Shown piece after piece: positions 38,501 to 47,700 of a DNA stretch of 64,000 nucleotides. The stretch is from assembly GCF_003086295.3 (NCBI RefSeq), contig NC_092045.1, positions 88,550,693 to 88,614,692 on the forward strand. The letters run 5' to 3'. How positions within the stretch are numbered: position 1 is the stretch's first letter; each line of letters begins with the position of its first letter. The position numbers were made by a program, and so were the translations under genes. The notes beneath the pieces are model-generated. The model ran no database searches, was not told the origin of the DNA, and saw nothing but the letters and a program-made list of their open reading frames with translations. The DNA comes from Arachis hypogaea. Lineage: Eukaryota > Streptophyta > Magnoliopsida > Fabales > Fabaceae.

Positions 38501-38889
38501 AAATCAGACATTAAACCCTAGATCCAGTGCCTCAAAATTTGAAATCAGTAAACTCCACATAACTTTTTCTCATTTTTTTACCCAAACTAAAACATGAAAT
38601 AACTCTTAAGTCCAATCACATACATTATATTCTCACAAACATTTAAACAACAACGCACATATCCTCGACTATTACCCTTACCTCTGTAGAAGATGGCAGC
38701 TTCTTGCCAGACGAAGCTTGCCATTACCTTTGCCAACCACGACGTCCACTAAGCACACCACCACTTTCAACTGGAGGAAGATGTTTTTTTTTTAGGGAGA
38801 GCGAAGCTGTTTGTCTTCTGGTAGGATTTTCTGTAATAACTAGAGTGCCTTATGGGTGTTATGGGAATTACGAAGGGTGAAAAAAGGTG

Positions 38890-39157
38890 GGGGATGGTAA
38901 CAGCATTGTTTTGGGGCATAAAGACTAATTTTCCCATTAAGAATTTATTCCCCATATACATCATTAGTCAAAACGGACAGCTCAGACTCCACCCGTCTAG
39001 GTCAGCATTCTCTGTTGTTGTTTTGAGGCTCAACTTGACGGAGGAGTATAATTGTCACGCATTTTATAAAGTGAGGAATTTAAATGTATTTTTTAATTTT
39101 GAGAGACAAAAATATCCGTGTTTAAAAAAGTCAGGGACCTATTTATCTTTTACTTTT
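38890..39157 (-). repeat. Right terminal inverted repeat of the MULE
   Basis: Pairs with 15272-15533. It ends CCTATTTATCTTTTACTTTT before the flanking 9-mer. Confidence 0.85.
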
Positions 39158-39166
39158 ACTTTTTAA

Positions 39167-40040
39167 TTTTTGAAATAATCTAGCACATTCATTTCCCATA
39201 AATTATTTTATAAAAAATGCAATTATAAAAACAAATGAATAATCAACTTATTTCATGTGTCTCTAATTATTGGAGAATAGTTATTAAATATGAATTGAAT
39301 AATAAAGACGATATTTAAAATTATTAAAAAGAAATTTTAATTGGAAAGATTACCTTGTTAATTATTATGAAAACTGATACAAAAATTAACATTGAGGTTG
39401 AAAGAAAATATATATTTGGTTTCACAATAAAATTACATCTATACTAACATACTGACATGGTAAAATTTTAAAAATTCTATATGTAATTAGTTGAATATAG
39501 AATGACTTTGGTATCAACTTTTATATAGATAAAATTGATTGATTGATAGATAGATGGAATGAGTTTTTTAGGTGCTAAATGACTTTTTAACATCTTTTAA
39601 TCCTAACTATCCATATATGGCTATAATTTGCAGTCTGGATTTGTGTGTCTCGCATTCATATAAGACTACTACTCTTGCTAAATAAATCTCTTATATATGT
39701 ATATAATCTGGACCACATAACCCTATATAGATAGTCAAGATTAAGAATTGTTAAAAAGACCATATGACCAATTAAGAATTCACATGCAACTTTAGTCTTG
39801 ACCATTGATGTAAAAGATATAACCCAAATTTATTTCTCTCATAAAAGCACTCCTCTCACTTGGACCTCTCCCTATATATAGCGTGAGTTAGTTTAGTAGA
39901 ATACCAATAGTCACTAAGTGCCACCAGAAGGAAAATTTTCCATCCTAGCAAGATCAACAGCCGCAGCTATTATAAAAACGTTTCATGTTATTTTCAAAAC
40001 CTTTAACTCCATAGCAGAAATGTTATGAGGTTCTCTAACC
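39167..40040. other. AT-rich DNA, with a possible ~200-bp fold-back element
   Basis: At 39569-39770 the words GACTTTTTAAC and AATCCTAACTATCCATATA recur inverted as GTTAAAAAG and TATATAGATAGTCAAGATTA, suggesting an old MITE; ends and duplication are unclear. CTATATATAGCGTGAG at 39871 looks like a TATA box, but no ATG-led gene follows. Confidence 0.4.
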
Positions 40041-40089
40041 TTATTCAGCATTTTGCATCTGATCATGTTCGATAAATTCTAGAGCATCG
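40041..40089 (-). pseudogene. SMC3: C-terminal end of an SMC3-like gene (left of element D)
   Basis: The minus strand from 40089 reads DALEFIEHDQMQNAE and stops at 40041-40043. It is the exact continuation of VNVVSKD at 60753 across element D. Plant SMC3 (cohesin ATPase) ends this way. With 60748-60893 it makes one exon of about 60 codons. The remaining ~1,100 residues are absent from the window. Confidence 0.75.
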
Positions 40090-40639
40090 TGTCACGGTAA
40101 ATTTTAGAAGGTTAAATTTAACAGTATTTGTATAGTTTTTTGGGATGTTTGAGAATACTCTAGATAGTTTCGGAACATTTTAGAATGTCTTAGAAAGTCC
40201 CGAAATATCCTAGAAGATTCTAGAAGACTCTGAAAGGTCATAGATTATTCTAGAAGAGTGTAGATGTATATAGAAATATAAAGAGTAGTATGGAATAATC
40301 TAGAAACATTTAGAAAGTTGTAGTAGGATAGATATTTGTAAAAAAAGTTCTGGATGATTAATCTGGACCGTTGATTAGATTTAATCTTAACCATCCATTG
40401 AGGAGGTGGATGACTATAAATAGGAGGTGAGAGTTAGTGTAAGGTGTGTGAATCATTTGTAACCAACACTTGGGTAATAAAGTGTTCTTTCCACCAAAGT
40501 TTCCTTTTTCTTGTGTTCTCTTATGTTCTTAGCTTTCTTGCTAAGTATTGAGGGTTAGGCTGACTTGGTCTTAGCTTAAGAGGTTGAGTAAGTCCGAGTG
40601 CCGGCACGGTAGCGTTGGAGTGTGTCCAAGGCTGTGACA
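40090..40639 (+). mobile_element. 5' LTR of element D
   Basis: TGTCACGGTAAATTTTAGAA to AAGGCTGTGACA. It holds many TCTAGAA/GAATATTCT-like words, a TATAAATA box (40415-40422) and AATAAA (40476-40481). Confidence 0.92.
40415..40422 (+). promoter_or_regulatory. TATA box of the D 5' LTR
   Basis: TATAAATA, repeated at 60523-60530 in the 3' LTR. AATAAA follows 54-61 bases later in both copies and may serve as the polyadenylation signal. Confidence 0.6.
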
Positions 40640-40643
40640 ATTT

Positions 40644-40659
40644 TGGCATCAGAGCAAGG
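40644..40659 (+). promoter_or_regulatory. Element D primer-binding site (tRNA-Met type)
   Basis: TGGCATCAGAGCAAGG, four bases after the LTR; it resembles the usual TGGTATCAGAGC site of chromoviruses with one early mismatch. Confidence 0.7.
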
Positions 40660-40689
40660 TTCGAGAGAGAGCACAAGTCGCTTGTGGGT

Positions 40690-41236
40690 ATGGCTTCTAG
40701 TATCACCATGGAGCATGTTGAGTCTCAAAGGGGAAGGAATGCTATTCCTTCTCAATGGGTAGGCAAGAAGGTCCGTTCTTCAAGTGAGCCTAGAGGAGAA
40801 CTAGATTCTTTCAAAGAAAGCATGCTCCAAATCAAAGAGAAGCTTGAAAATTTCTTAAAGCTATTTGAGGAAGTTCGAGTTTGGTTCGAGGAGGCAAAAT
40901 CTCAACCAACCATTATAAGGGAGACAACAAAGATTGATCTCCCCAAGTCAAAGGAGTTCAAGGGCGTAAGGGACGCTCGCGAGTTGGAGAACTTACTATG
41001 GCAAATAGAGAGGTACTTCGAAGGCCAAGGGATGGTCGAAGAAGCAATAAAGGTACGCACTGCAGCTCTCTACCTTTCTGATAATGCTACCTTATGGTGG
41101 AGGAGAAAGTGCATAGATATGGAAAAGGGTACTTGCAACATAGCCACATGAGAAGATTTCAAAAGGGAGTTGAAAAGACAATTCTTCCCTGAGAATGTGG
41201 TTTATGAAGCAAGGATGAAGTTGAGAGAGTTGAAGC
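40690..41236 (+). pseudogene. Element D gag, N-terminal part
   Basis: ATG 40690 (MASSITMEHVESQRGRNAIP) opens a gag with a coiled-coil start (KESMLQIKEKLENFLKLFEE) and the capsid motif LYLSDNATLWWRRK. The frame stops at TGA 41149-41151, where relatives have Trp before EDFKREL, then continues in frame (FKRELKRQFFPENV) to GAAGC and the composite. The annotated earlier Met at 40615 lies in the LTR and is not used. Confidence 0.85.
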
Positions 41237-42873
41237 TGATGAGCGGATAATTTATACGCTTTTTGGCATTGTTTTTATATAGTTTTTAGTAAGTTTAAGC
41301 TACCTTTAGGGATGTTTTCACTAGTTTTTATGTTAAATTCACATTTCTGGACTTTACTATGAGTTTTTGTGTTTTTCTGTGATTTCAGGTAAATTCTGAC
41401 TGAAATTGAGGGATTTGAGCAAAACTCTGAAGAAGGCTGACAAAAGGACTGCTGATGCTGATGGAATCTGACCTCCCTGTACTCGAAATGGATTTTCTGG
41501 AGCTACAGAACTCCAATTGGCGCGCTCTCAACGGCGTTGGAAAGTAGACATCCAGAGCTTTCCAGCAATATATAATAGTCCATACTTTATTCGAAGAATG
41601 ACGACGTAACTTGGCGTTGAACGCCAAGTACAAGCTGCTGTCTGGAGTTAAACGCCAGAAAAACGTCATGATCCGGAGTTGAACGCCCAAAACACGTCAT
41701 AACTCGGAGTTCAACTCCAAGAGAAGCCTCAGCTCGTGGATTAATCAAGCTCAGCCCAAACATACACCAAGTGGGCCCCGGAAGTGGATTTATGCATCAA
41801 TTACTTACTCATGTAAACCCTAGGAGCTAGTTTATTATAAATAGAACATTTATCTATTGTATTAGATGTCTTTGATCATTCGGTCTTGTGACCACATGGG
41901 AGCTGGCCATTCGGCCATGCCTGAACCTTTCACTTATATATTTTCAACGGTGGAGTTTCTGCACACCATAGATTAAGGGTGTGGAGCTCTGCTGTACCTC
42001 AAGTATTAATGCAATTCTATTTTCTTTTATTCAAATCTCTCTTATTCTTATTCCAAGATATTCATTCGTACCCAAGAACATGATGAATGTGATGATAAGT
42101 AACCCTCATTATCATTCTCACTCATGAACGCACGTGATTGACAACCACTTCCGTTCTACATGCAACAGAGCTTGAATGTGTATCTCTTAGATTCCCCAAC
42201 AGAATCTTCGTGGTATAAGTTAGATAGATGGCGGCATTCATGAGGATCCGGAAAGTCTAAACCTTGTCTGTGGTATTCCGAGTAGGACTCTATGATTGAA
42301 TGGCTGTGACGAGCTTCAAACTCCTGAAGGCTGGGCGTGATGACAAGCGCAAAAGAATCAAGGGATTCTATTCCAACCTGATTGAGAACCGACAGATGAT
42401 TAGCCGTGCTGTGACAGAGCATAGGAACGTTTTCACTGAGAGGATGGGATGTAGCCATTGACAACGGTGATGCCCTACATACAGCTTGCCATGGAAAGGA
42501 GTAAGAAAGATTGAGTTGAAGCAGTAGGGAAGTAGGCGTCCTTGAGCCATACAGTATCTCCATATGCTTATCTGAAATTCTCACCAATGAATTTACATAA
42601 GTATTCTTATCCCTTTTATTTATTTTATTTATCCAATTTAATTCCATGTGACTCTATGATTCCAATCACTAACTGAGATCTACAAGGTGACCATAGCTTG
42701 CTTCATACCAACAATCTCTGTGGGATCGACCCTTACTCGCGTAAGGTTTATTACTTGGACGACCCAGTACACTTAGTTGAACGGAGTTGAGTCCACACAT
42801 AAGTGCCATAATAATGATTCCATACAACAACAAAAAAAATACTACATTAATGTGATCACAATTTCGTCCACCA
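41237..42873 (+). mobile_element. LTR1 of the composite
   Basis: 1637 bp, TGATGAGCGG to GTCCACCA. A TATAAATAG box lies at 41836-41844 and a GGCGTT-palindrome block at 41611-41725. Its sequence is almost the same as LTR4; incidental minus-strand frames in the two differ at only two residues over 163. Confidence 0.92.
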
Positions 42874-42879
42874 AGTTTT

Positions 42880-42897
42880 TGGCGCCGTTGCCGGGGA
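42880..42897 (+). promoter_or_regulatory. B2 primer-binding site for tRNA-Asp
   Basis: TGGCGCCGTTGCCGGGGA, the exact complement of the tRNA-Asp end seen in B1, six bases from the LTR. Confidence 0.88.
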
Positions 42898-44220
42898 TTG
42901 TTCGAGTATGGACAACTGACGGTTCATCTTGTTGCTCAGATTAGGTAATTTTCTTTTCAAAAATCTTTTTCAAAATTTTTTTTTTCTTCTTTTCTTTTTC
43001 GTTTTCTCCAACTTTATTTTCGAAAAAATTAATAAAAATACAAAAAAATTAGAAAATCATAAAAATAAAAAATATTTTGTGTTTCTTGTTTGAGTCTTGT
43101 GTTAATTTTTAAGTTTGGTGTCTTGCATGTTTTCTTTGCATCAAAAATTTTTCAAAATTATGTTCTTGATGTTCATCATGATCTTCATAGTGTTCTTGGT
43201 GTTCATCTTGACATTCATAGCATTCTTGCATGCATCTTGTGTCTTGATCCAAAATTTTCATGTTTTGGGTCATTTTTGTGTTTTTCTTTAAAAATTCAAA
43301 AATCAAAAAAATATCTTTTCCTTTTTTCCTCCAAAATTTCGAAATTTTGGGTTGACTTGGTCAAAAATTTTTAAAATTAGTTGTTTCTTATAAGTCAAGT
43401 CAAAATTTCAATTTTAAAAATCTTATCTTTTCAAAATCTTTTTCAAAAGTCATATCTTTTTCATTTTTTATAATTTTCGAAAATTTCAAAAAAATCTTTT
43501 TCAAAATATTTTCAAAATCTTTTTCTTATCTTTTATATCTAATTTTCGAAAATTAACTAACAAGTAATGTGATTGGTTCAAAAATTTGAAGTTTGTTACT
43601 TTCTTGTTAAGAAAGGTTCAATCTTTAAGTTCTAGAATCTTATCTTGTAGTTTCTTGTTAGTTAAGTAATTTTAAAAATTAAATCTTTTTCAAAATATCT
43701 TTTTCTTAAATATCTTTTTATCTTTTATCTTATCTTTTTTCAAAAAAATTTTATCTTTTTCAAAATTTGATTTCAAAATATCTTATCTAACTTCTTATCT
43801 TCTTATCTTTTCCAAAATTTGATTTCAAATCTTTTTCAATCAACTAACTAATTTTTTGTTTGTTTCTTATCTTTTTCAAAACCACCTAACTACGTTTCCC
43901 ACTCTAATTTTCGAAAATTCTCCCTCTCTTTTTCAAAAAAATTCTTTTTGTTTTAAATTTTAATTTTAATTATATTTTGTCTTTGATTTTCAAAAATTAC
44001 TAACTTCTTTTTCAAAAATTATTTTCGAAAATCTTCTTTCTCTTTTCTTATTTTTTTTATTTATTTAATTACTAACACTTCTCTTCACCTCTCTTCATCC
44101 AAATCCGAATCCATCCTTCTTCTTTCTTCTACCCCTTTCTTCTTCTACTAACATAAAGGAATCTCTATACTGTGACATAGAGGATTCCTCTTTCTTTTCT
44201 TGTTTTCTTCTCTCTTTCTT
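42898..44220 (+). other. B2 leader, T-rich with iterated TTTTCGAAAA
   Basis: Mostly CTTTTTCAAAA-type repeats. TTTTTAAGTTTGGTGTCTTG lies at 43105-43124. CAGATTAGGTAATTTTC (42937-42953) has the look of a splice donor and is kept in B3. No supported gene. Confidence 0.65.
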
Positions 44221-46538
44221 ATGAGCAAGAACAGGGAAAAAAGCACTCTTGTTGAAGTTGATCCAGAATCTGAAAGGACTCTGAAGAAAAATTAAGAGAA
44301 GCTAAATTACAACAATCCAGAAATAACCTTTCAGAAATTCTCGAACAAGAGAAGGAGATGGCAGCCGAAAATAATAATAATAATAATGCAAGGAGAATGC
44401 TTGGTGACTTCACAAAGCCAACATCCAAGTTTGATGGAAGAAGCATTTCCATTCCTGCCATTGGAGCCAATAACTTTGAGCTTAAGCCTCAACTAGTTGC
44501 TTTAATGCAACAAAATTGCAAGTTTTATGGACTTCCATCTGAAGATCCTTATCAGTTCTTAACTGAATTCTTGCAAGTATGTGATACTGTAAAGACGAAT
44601 GGAGTTAATCCTGAAGTCTACAGACTCATGCTTTTCCCTTTTGCTGTAAGAGACAGAGCTAGAACATGGTTGGATTCACAACCTAAGGATAGCCTGGATT
44701 CCTGGGATAAGCTGGTCACTGCCTTCTTAGATAAGTTCTTTCCTCCTCAAAAGCTGAGCAAGCTGAGAGTGGATGTTCAAACCTTCAAACAAAAAGATGG
44801 TGAATCCCTCTATGAAGCTTGGGAAAGATACAAACAGCTGACCAAAAGATGTCCATCTGACATGTTTTCAGAATGGACCATGTTAGATATATTCTATTAT
44901 GGTCTCTCTGAATTTTCGAAAATGTCACTGGACCATTCTGCAGGTGGATCTATTCACCTGAAGAAAACGCCTGAAGAGGCTCAAGAACTCATTGACATGG
45001 TTGCAAACAACCAGTTCATGTACACCTCTGAGAGGAATTCCGTGAATAATGGGGTGCCTCAGAAGAGAGGAGTTCTTGAAATTGATGCTCTGAATGCCAT
45101 ATTGGCTCAGAACAAAATGTTGACTCAACAAGTCAACATAATCTCTCAAAATCTGAATGGATTGCAACATGCATCCAACAGTACTAGAGAGGCAGCTTCT
45201 GAAGAAGCTTATGATCCTGAGAACCCTGCCATGGCAGAGGTTAATTACATGGGTGAACCATATGGAAACACCTATAACCCATCATGGAGAAATCATCCAA
45301 ATTTCTCCTGGAAGGATCAACAAAAGCCTCAACAAGGCTTTAACAATGGTGGACGCAATAGGCTGAATAATAGTAAGCCATATCCATCATCTTCTCAGCA
45401 ACAGACAGAGAACTCTGAACAAAATAATTCTAATTTAGCTAATATAGTCTCTGATCTGTCAAAGGCCACTTTCAGTTTCATGAATGAAACCAGATCCTCC
45501 ATTAGAAATTTGGAGGCACAAGTGGGCCAGCTGAGCAAGAAAGTCATTGAAACTCCTCCCAGTACTCTCCCAAGCAATACAGAAGAAAATCCAAAAGGAG
45601 AGTGCAAGGCCATTGATTTAATCAGAGTGGCCGAATGCACTAGGGAGGAGGAGGACGAAAATCCTAGTGAGAAAGACCTCCTGGGACGTTCCTCAAGCAA
45701 GAAGGAGTTTCCTACTAAGGATCCTGAGGAATCTGAGGCTCATACAGAGACCATAGAGATTCCATTAAATCTCCTTCTGCCATTCATGAGCTCTGACTAT
45801 TATTCATCCTCTGAAGAGGATGAAGATGTGACTGGAGAGCAAGTTGCTCAATATTTAGGAGCTGTCATGAAGCTGAATGCCAAGCTATTTGGTAATGAGA
45901 CTTGGGAAAGTGAACCTCCCTTGCTCATTAGTGACTTAGACACTTGGATTCAGGAAACGCTACCTCAAAAGAAACAAGATCTTGGCAAATTCTTAATACC
46001 TTGCACCATTGGCACCATGAGCTTTGAAAAAGCTCTATGTGATCTTGGGTCAGGGATAAACCTTATGCCACTCTCTGTAATGGAGAAACTGGGGATCATT
46101 GAGGTACAACCTGCCTTGCTCTCATTGCAATTGGCAGACAAGTCCATGAGACAAGCTTATGGAATAGTAGAGGACGTGCTAGTAAAGGTTGAAGGCCTTT
46201 ACATCCCTGCTGATTTCATAATCCTAGATACTAGGAAGGAAGATGATGAATGCATCATCCTAGGAAGACCTTTCCTAGCCACAGCAGAAGCTGTGATAGA
46301 TGTCAACAGAGGAGAGTTAGTCCTTCAATTGAATGGGGAATACCTTGTGTTTCAAGCACATGGCCATCCCTCTGTGACAAAAGAGAGTAGGCATGAAGAG
46401 CTTCTCTCAGTTCAAGGTCAAGAAGAGCCCACACAGTCAAACTCTAAGTTTGGTGTTGTGAGGCCACAACCAAACTCTAAGTTTGGTGTTCAAATTCCAT
46501 ATCCAAACTCTAAGTTTGGTGTGGAGACTACACACTAA
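44221..46538 (+). pseudogene. B2 gag-protease, frameshifted near its start
   Basis: The family start is ATG 44221 (MSKNREKSTLVEVDPESERT), but a 1-base loss near 44293 runs the frame into a stop. An open frame of 726 codons follows from ATG 44358 (MAAENNNNNNARRMLGDFTK), which could still give a protein lacking ~46 residues. The gag part (residues ~25-220) has FYGLPSEDPYQFLTEFLQVC and LYEAWERYKQLTKRCPSDMF. The protease at ~residue 560 has CDLGSGINLMPLS and later ILGRPFLAT. The tail repeats NSKFGV three times, each encoded by TCTAAGTTTGGTGT. It ends at TAA 46536-46538 without any reverse transcriptase. Confidence 0.88.
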
Positions 46539-46575
46539 ATTGACCTGATCATCTTGTGGCTCCATGAGAGCCACT

Positions 46576-46620
46576 GTCAAGCTATTGACATTAAAGAAGC
46601 GCTTGTTGGGAGGCAACCCA
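46576..46620 (+). promoter_or_regulatory. B2 copy of the GCGCTTGTTGGGAGGCAACCC block
   Basis: GTCAAGCTATTGACATTAAA then GAAGCGCTTGTTGGGAGGCA, 37 bases after the gag-protease stop. Confidence 0.75.
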
Positions 46621-46770
46621 ATTTTATTTATCTAATTTTATTTTATTTTGTTTCTTTGTTATTTTTGTGTTTAATTAGGTACATGATCATGAGGAGTCAC
46701 GAAAAAATCAAAAAAATTAAAAACAGAGTCAAAAACAGAAGAAAAAAATTTTCACCCTGGAGGACGCACG

Positions 46771-47020
46771 GGCTGGCGTTCAACGCCCAGAAGATGCATC
46801 TGGCTGGCGTTCAACGCCAGAACAGAGCATCTTTCTGGCGCTGAACGCCCAAAACAAGCACCAACCTGGCGTTAAACGCCAGGATGGTGCACAGAGAGGA
46901 CAATCTGGCGCTGAACGCCAGAAACAAGCATGAAACTGGCGTTCAACGCCAGAAACATGCATCACATGGGCGTTGAACGCCCAGAACATGCACCAATGGG
47001 CGTTTAAACGCCAGAATGGT
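46771..47020. repeat. B2 hairpin array: eight units of about 30 bp
   Basis: Eight near-palindromes such as CTGGCGTTCAACGCCAG, CTGGCGCTGAACGCCAG and TGGGCGTTGAACGCCCA, with spacers that mostly end ATGCA or AAGCA. Two units have CTGGGCG/CGCCCAG arms, where both arms changed together. The overlapping frames on both strands are by-products. Confidence 0.92.
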
Positions 47021-47307
47021 GTGCCAAGGCATTTTACATGCCTATTTGGTGCAGGGATGGAATTCCTTGACACCTCAGGATCTGTGGACCTCACAGGATC
47101 CCCACCTACCTCGCCCTCTCTCTTTCCATTCATGATCATCCCTTCTGTTTTTCATTCACCACCTGCTGCTACCCATTCTACCCCATACACCCCACCTACC
47201 TTTACAATTTAACTTCTCTTCCCCACCCAATCCCACCCATATAGCCGAATCCATCTTCCCTCACTCACCTCCATTATCTTCTTCTTCTTCTTCTCTTCTT
47301 TCTTTTC

Positions 47308-47342
47308 TTGCTCGAGGGCGAGCAATATTTTAAGTTTGGTGT
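47308..47342 (+). promoter_or_regulatory. Hairpin plus AAGTTTGGTGT motif before B2 ORF2
   Basis: TTGCTCGAGGGCGAGCAA (7-bp stem, AGGG loop) is followed by TATTTTAAGTTTGGTGTGG. The pair hairpin-then-motif also stands before the 3' LTR of every copy. Confidence 0.65.
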
Positions 47343-47381
47343 GGTAAAAGCATAGCTTTTTTTGCTTTTCCATTACCATTA

Positions 47382-47700
47382 ATGGCACCCAAGGCCAGAG
47401 AAACCTCAAAGGGAAGACAAAAGCTTCCACCTCTGAGTCTTGGGAGATGGAAAATATAAGCCGTCATAGCTCAGTGGTATAACATGTGGCTGCAAATCAA
47501 GAGATCCCTGAGATACCTCAGGGGATAAGTTGTCCTCCACACAACTATTGGGAGCAAATAATGTTAAAAACACCAAAATCACTAGGGATCATGCAACAGA
47601 AGCAAGGAAAAGACATAAAGAAGCTCAAAAAGCACCATTGGACCTTCAAGAAGGCGCCACCCTCACTCAGGTGGATTCATTCCTTGCTCTTTATTTCTTT
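47382..47700 (+). pseudogene. B2 ORF2 remnant with most of the ORF deleted
   Basis: The start (ATG 47382, MAPKARETSKGRQKLPPLSL in its present frame) and the tail (EIPEIPQGISCPPHNYWEQI from about 47500) match B1 ORF2. About 300 codons between them are gone, and a tRNA-Cys-like stretch stands at the breakpoint. The tail is frame-shifted near 47575 and ends with GGCGCCACC before the 3' region. Confidence 0.75.
47461..47508 (+). other. tRNA-Cys(GCA)-like 5' half captured at the ORF2 deletion
   Basis: CATAGCTCAGTGGTATAACA then TGTGGCTGCAAATCAAGAG matches, from memory, the D-arm and anticodon arm of plant nuclear tRNA-Cys, including box A-like AGCTCAGTGGTA and the GCA anticodon in CTGCAAAT. The acceptor stem, T-arm and box B are missing, so it is not a tRNA gene. 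The end ATCAAGAGATCCC coincides with B ORF2 text (ATCAAGAAATCCC), a microhomology join. Confidence 0.7.

Larger units (their letters stand above)
15272..39157 (-). mobile_element. Transposase-bearing Mutator-like element (MULE), split by an LTR-element nest
   Basis: Inverted repeats of about 260 bp lie at both ends: 15272-15533 and 38890-39157. They share AAAAGATAAATAGG, AATACATTTAAATTCCTCAC and GTTGAGCCTCAAAAC. The flanking 9-mers are AGTTTTTAA (15263-15271) and ACTTTTTAA (39158-39166), a Mutator-type duplication with one mismatch. The minus strand between 38500 and 16467 codes for a broken MURA-type transposase. Retrotransposon A occupies 16822-35508; without it the element is about 5.2 kb, ordinary for an autonomous plant MULE. 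Confidence 0.85.

Noticed and set aside
39870..40040. Promoter and first exon of a host gene
   Set aside because: TATATATAG is present, but no ATG-led frame or splice donor with coding potential follows before the SMC3 stop codon.
42156..42647. 163-residue conserved protein also at 55315-55806
   Set aside because: Both are antisense frames within copies of the same young LTR; the likeness reflects LTR identity.
46771..47020. CRISPR-like array of repeats and spacers
   Set aside because: Repeats are imperfect palindromes with semi-conserved short spacers inside a plant retrotransposon; no cas genes, and the genome is eukaryotic.
47461..47532. Functional tRNA-Cys gene
   Set aside because: Only the 5' half matches; the T-arm, box B and acceptor pairing are absent.
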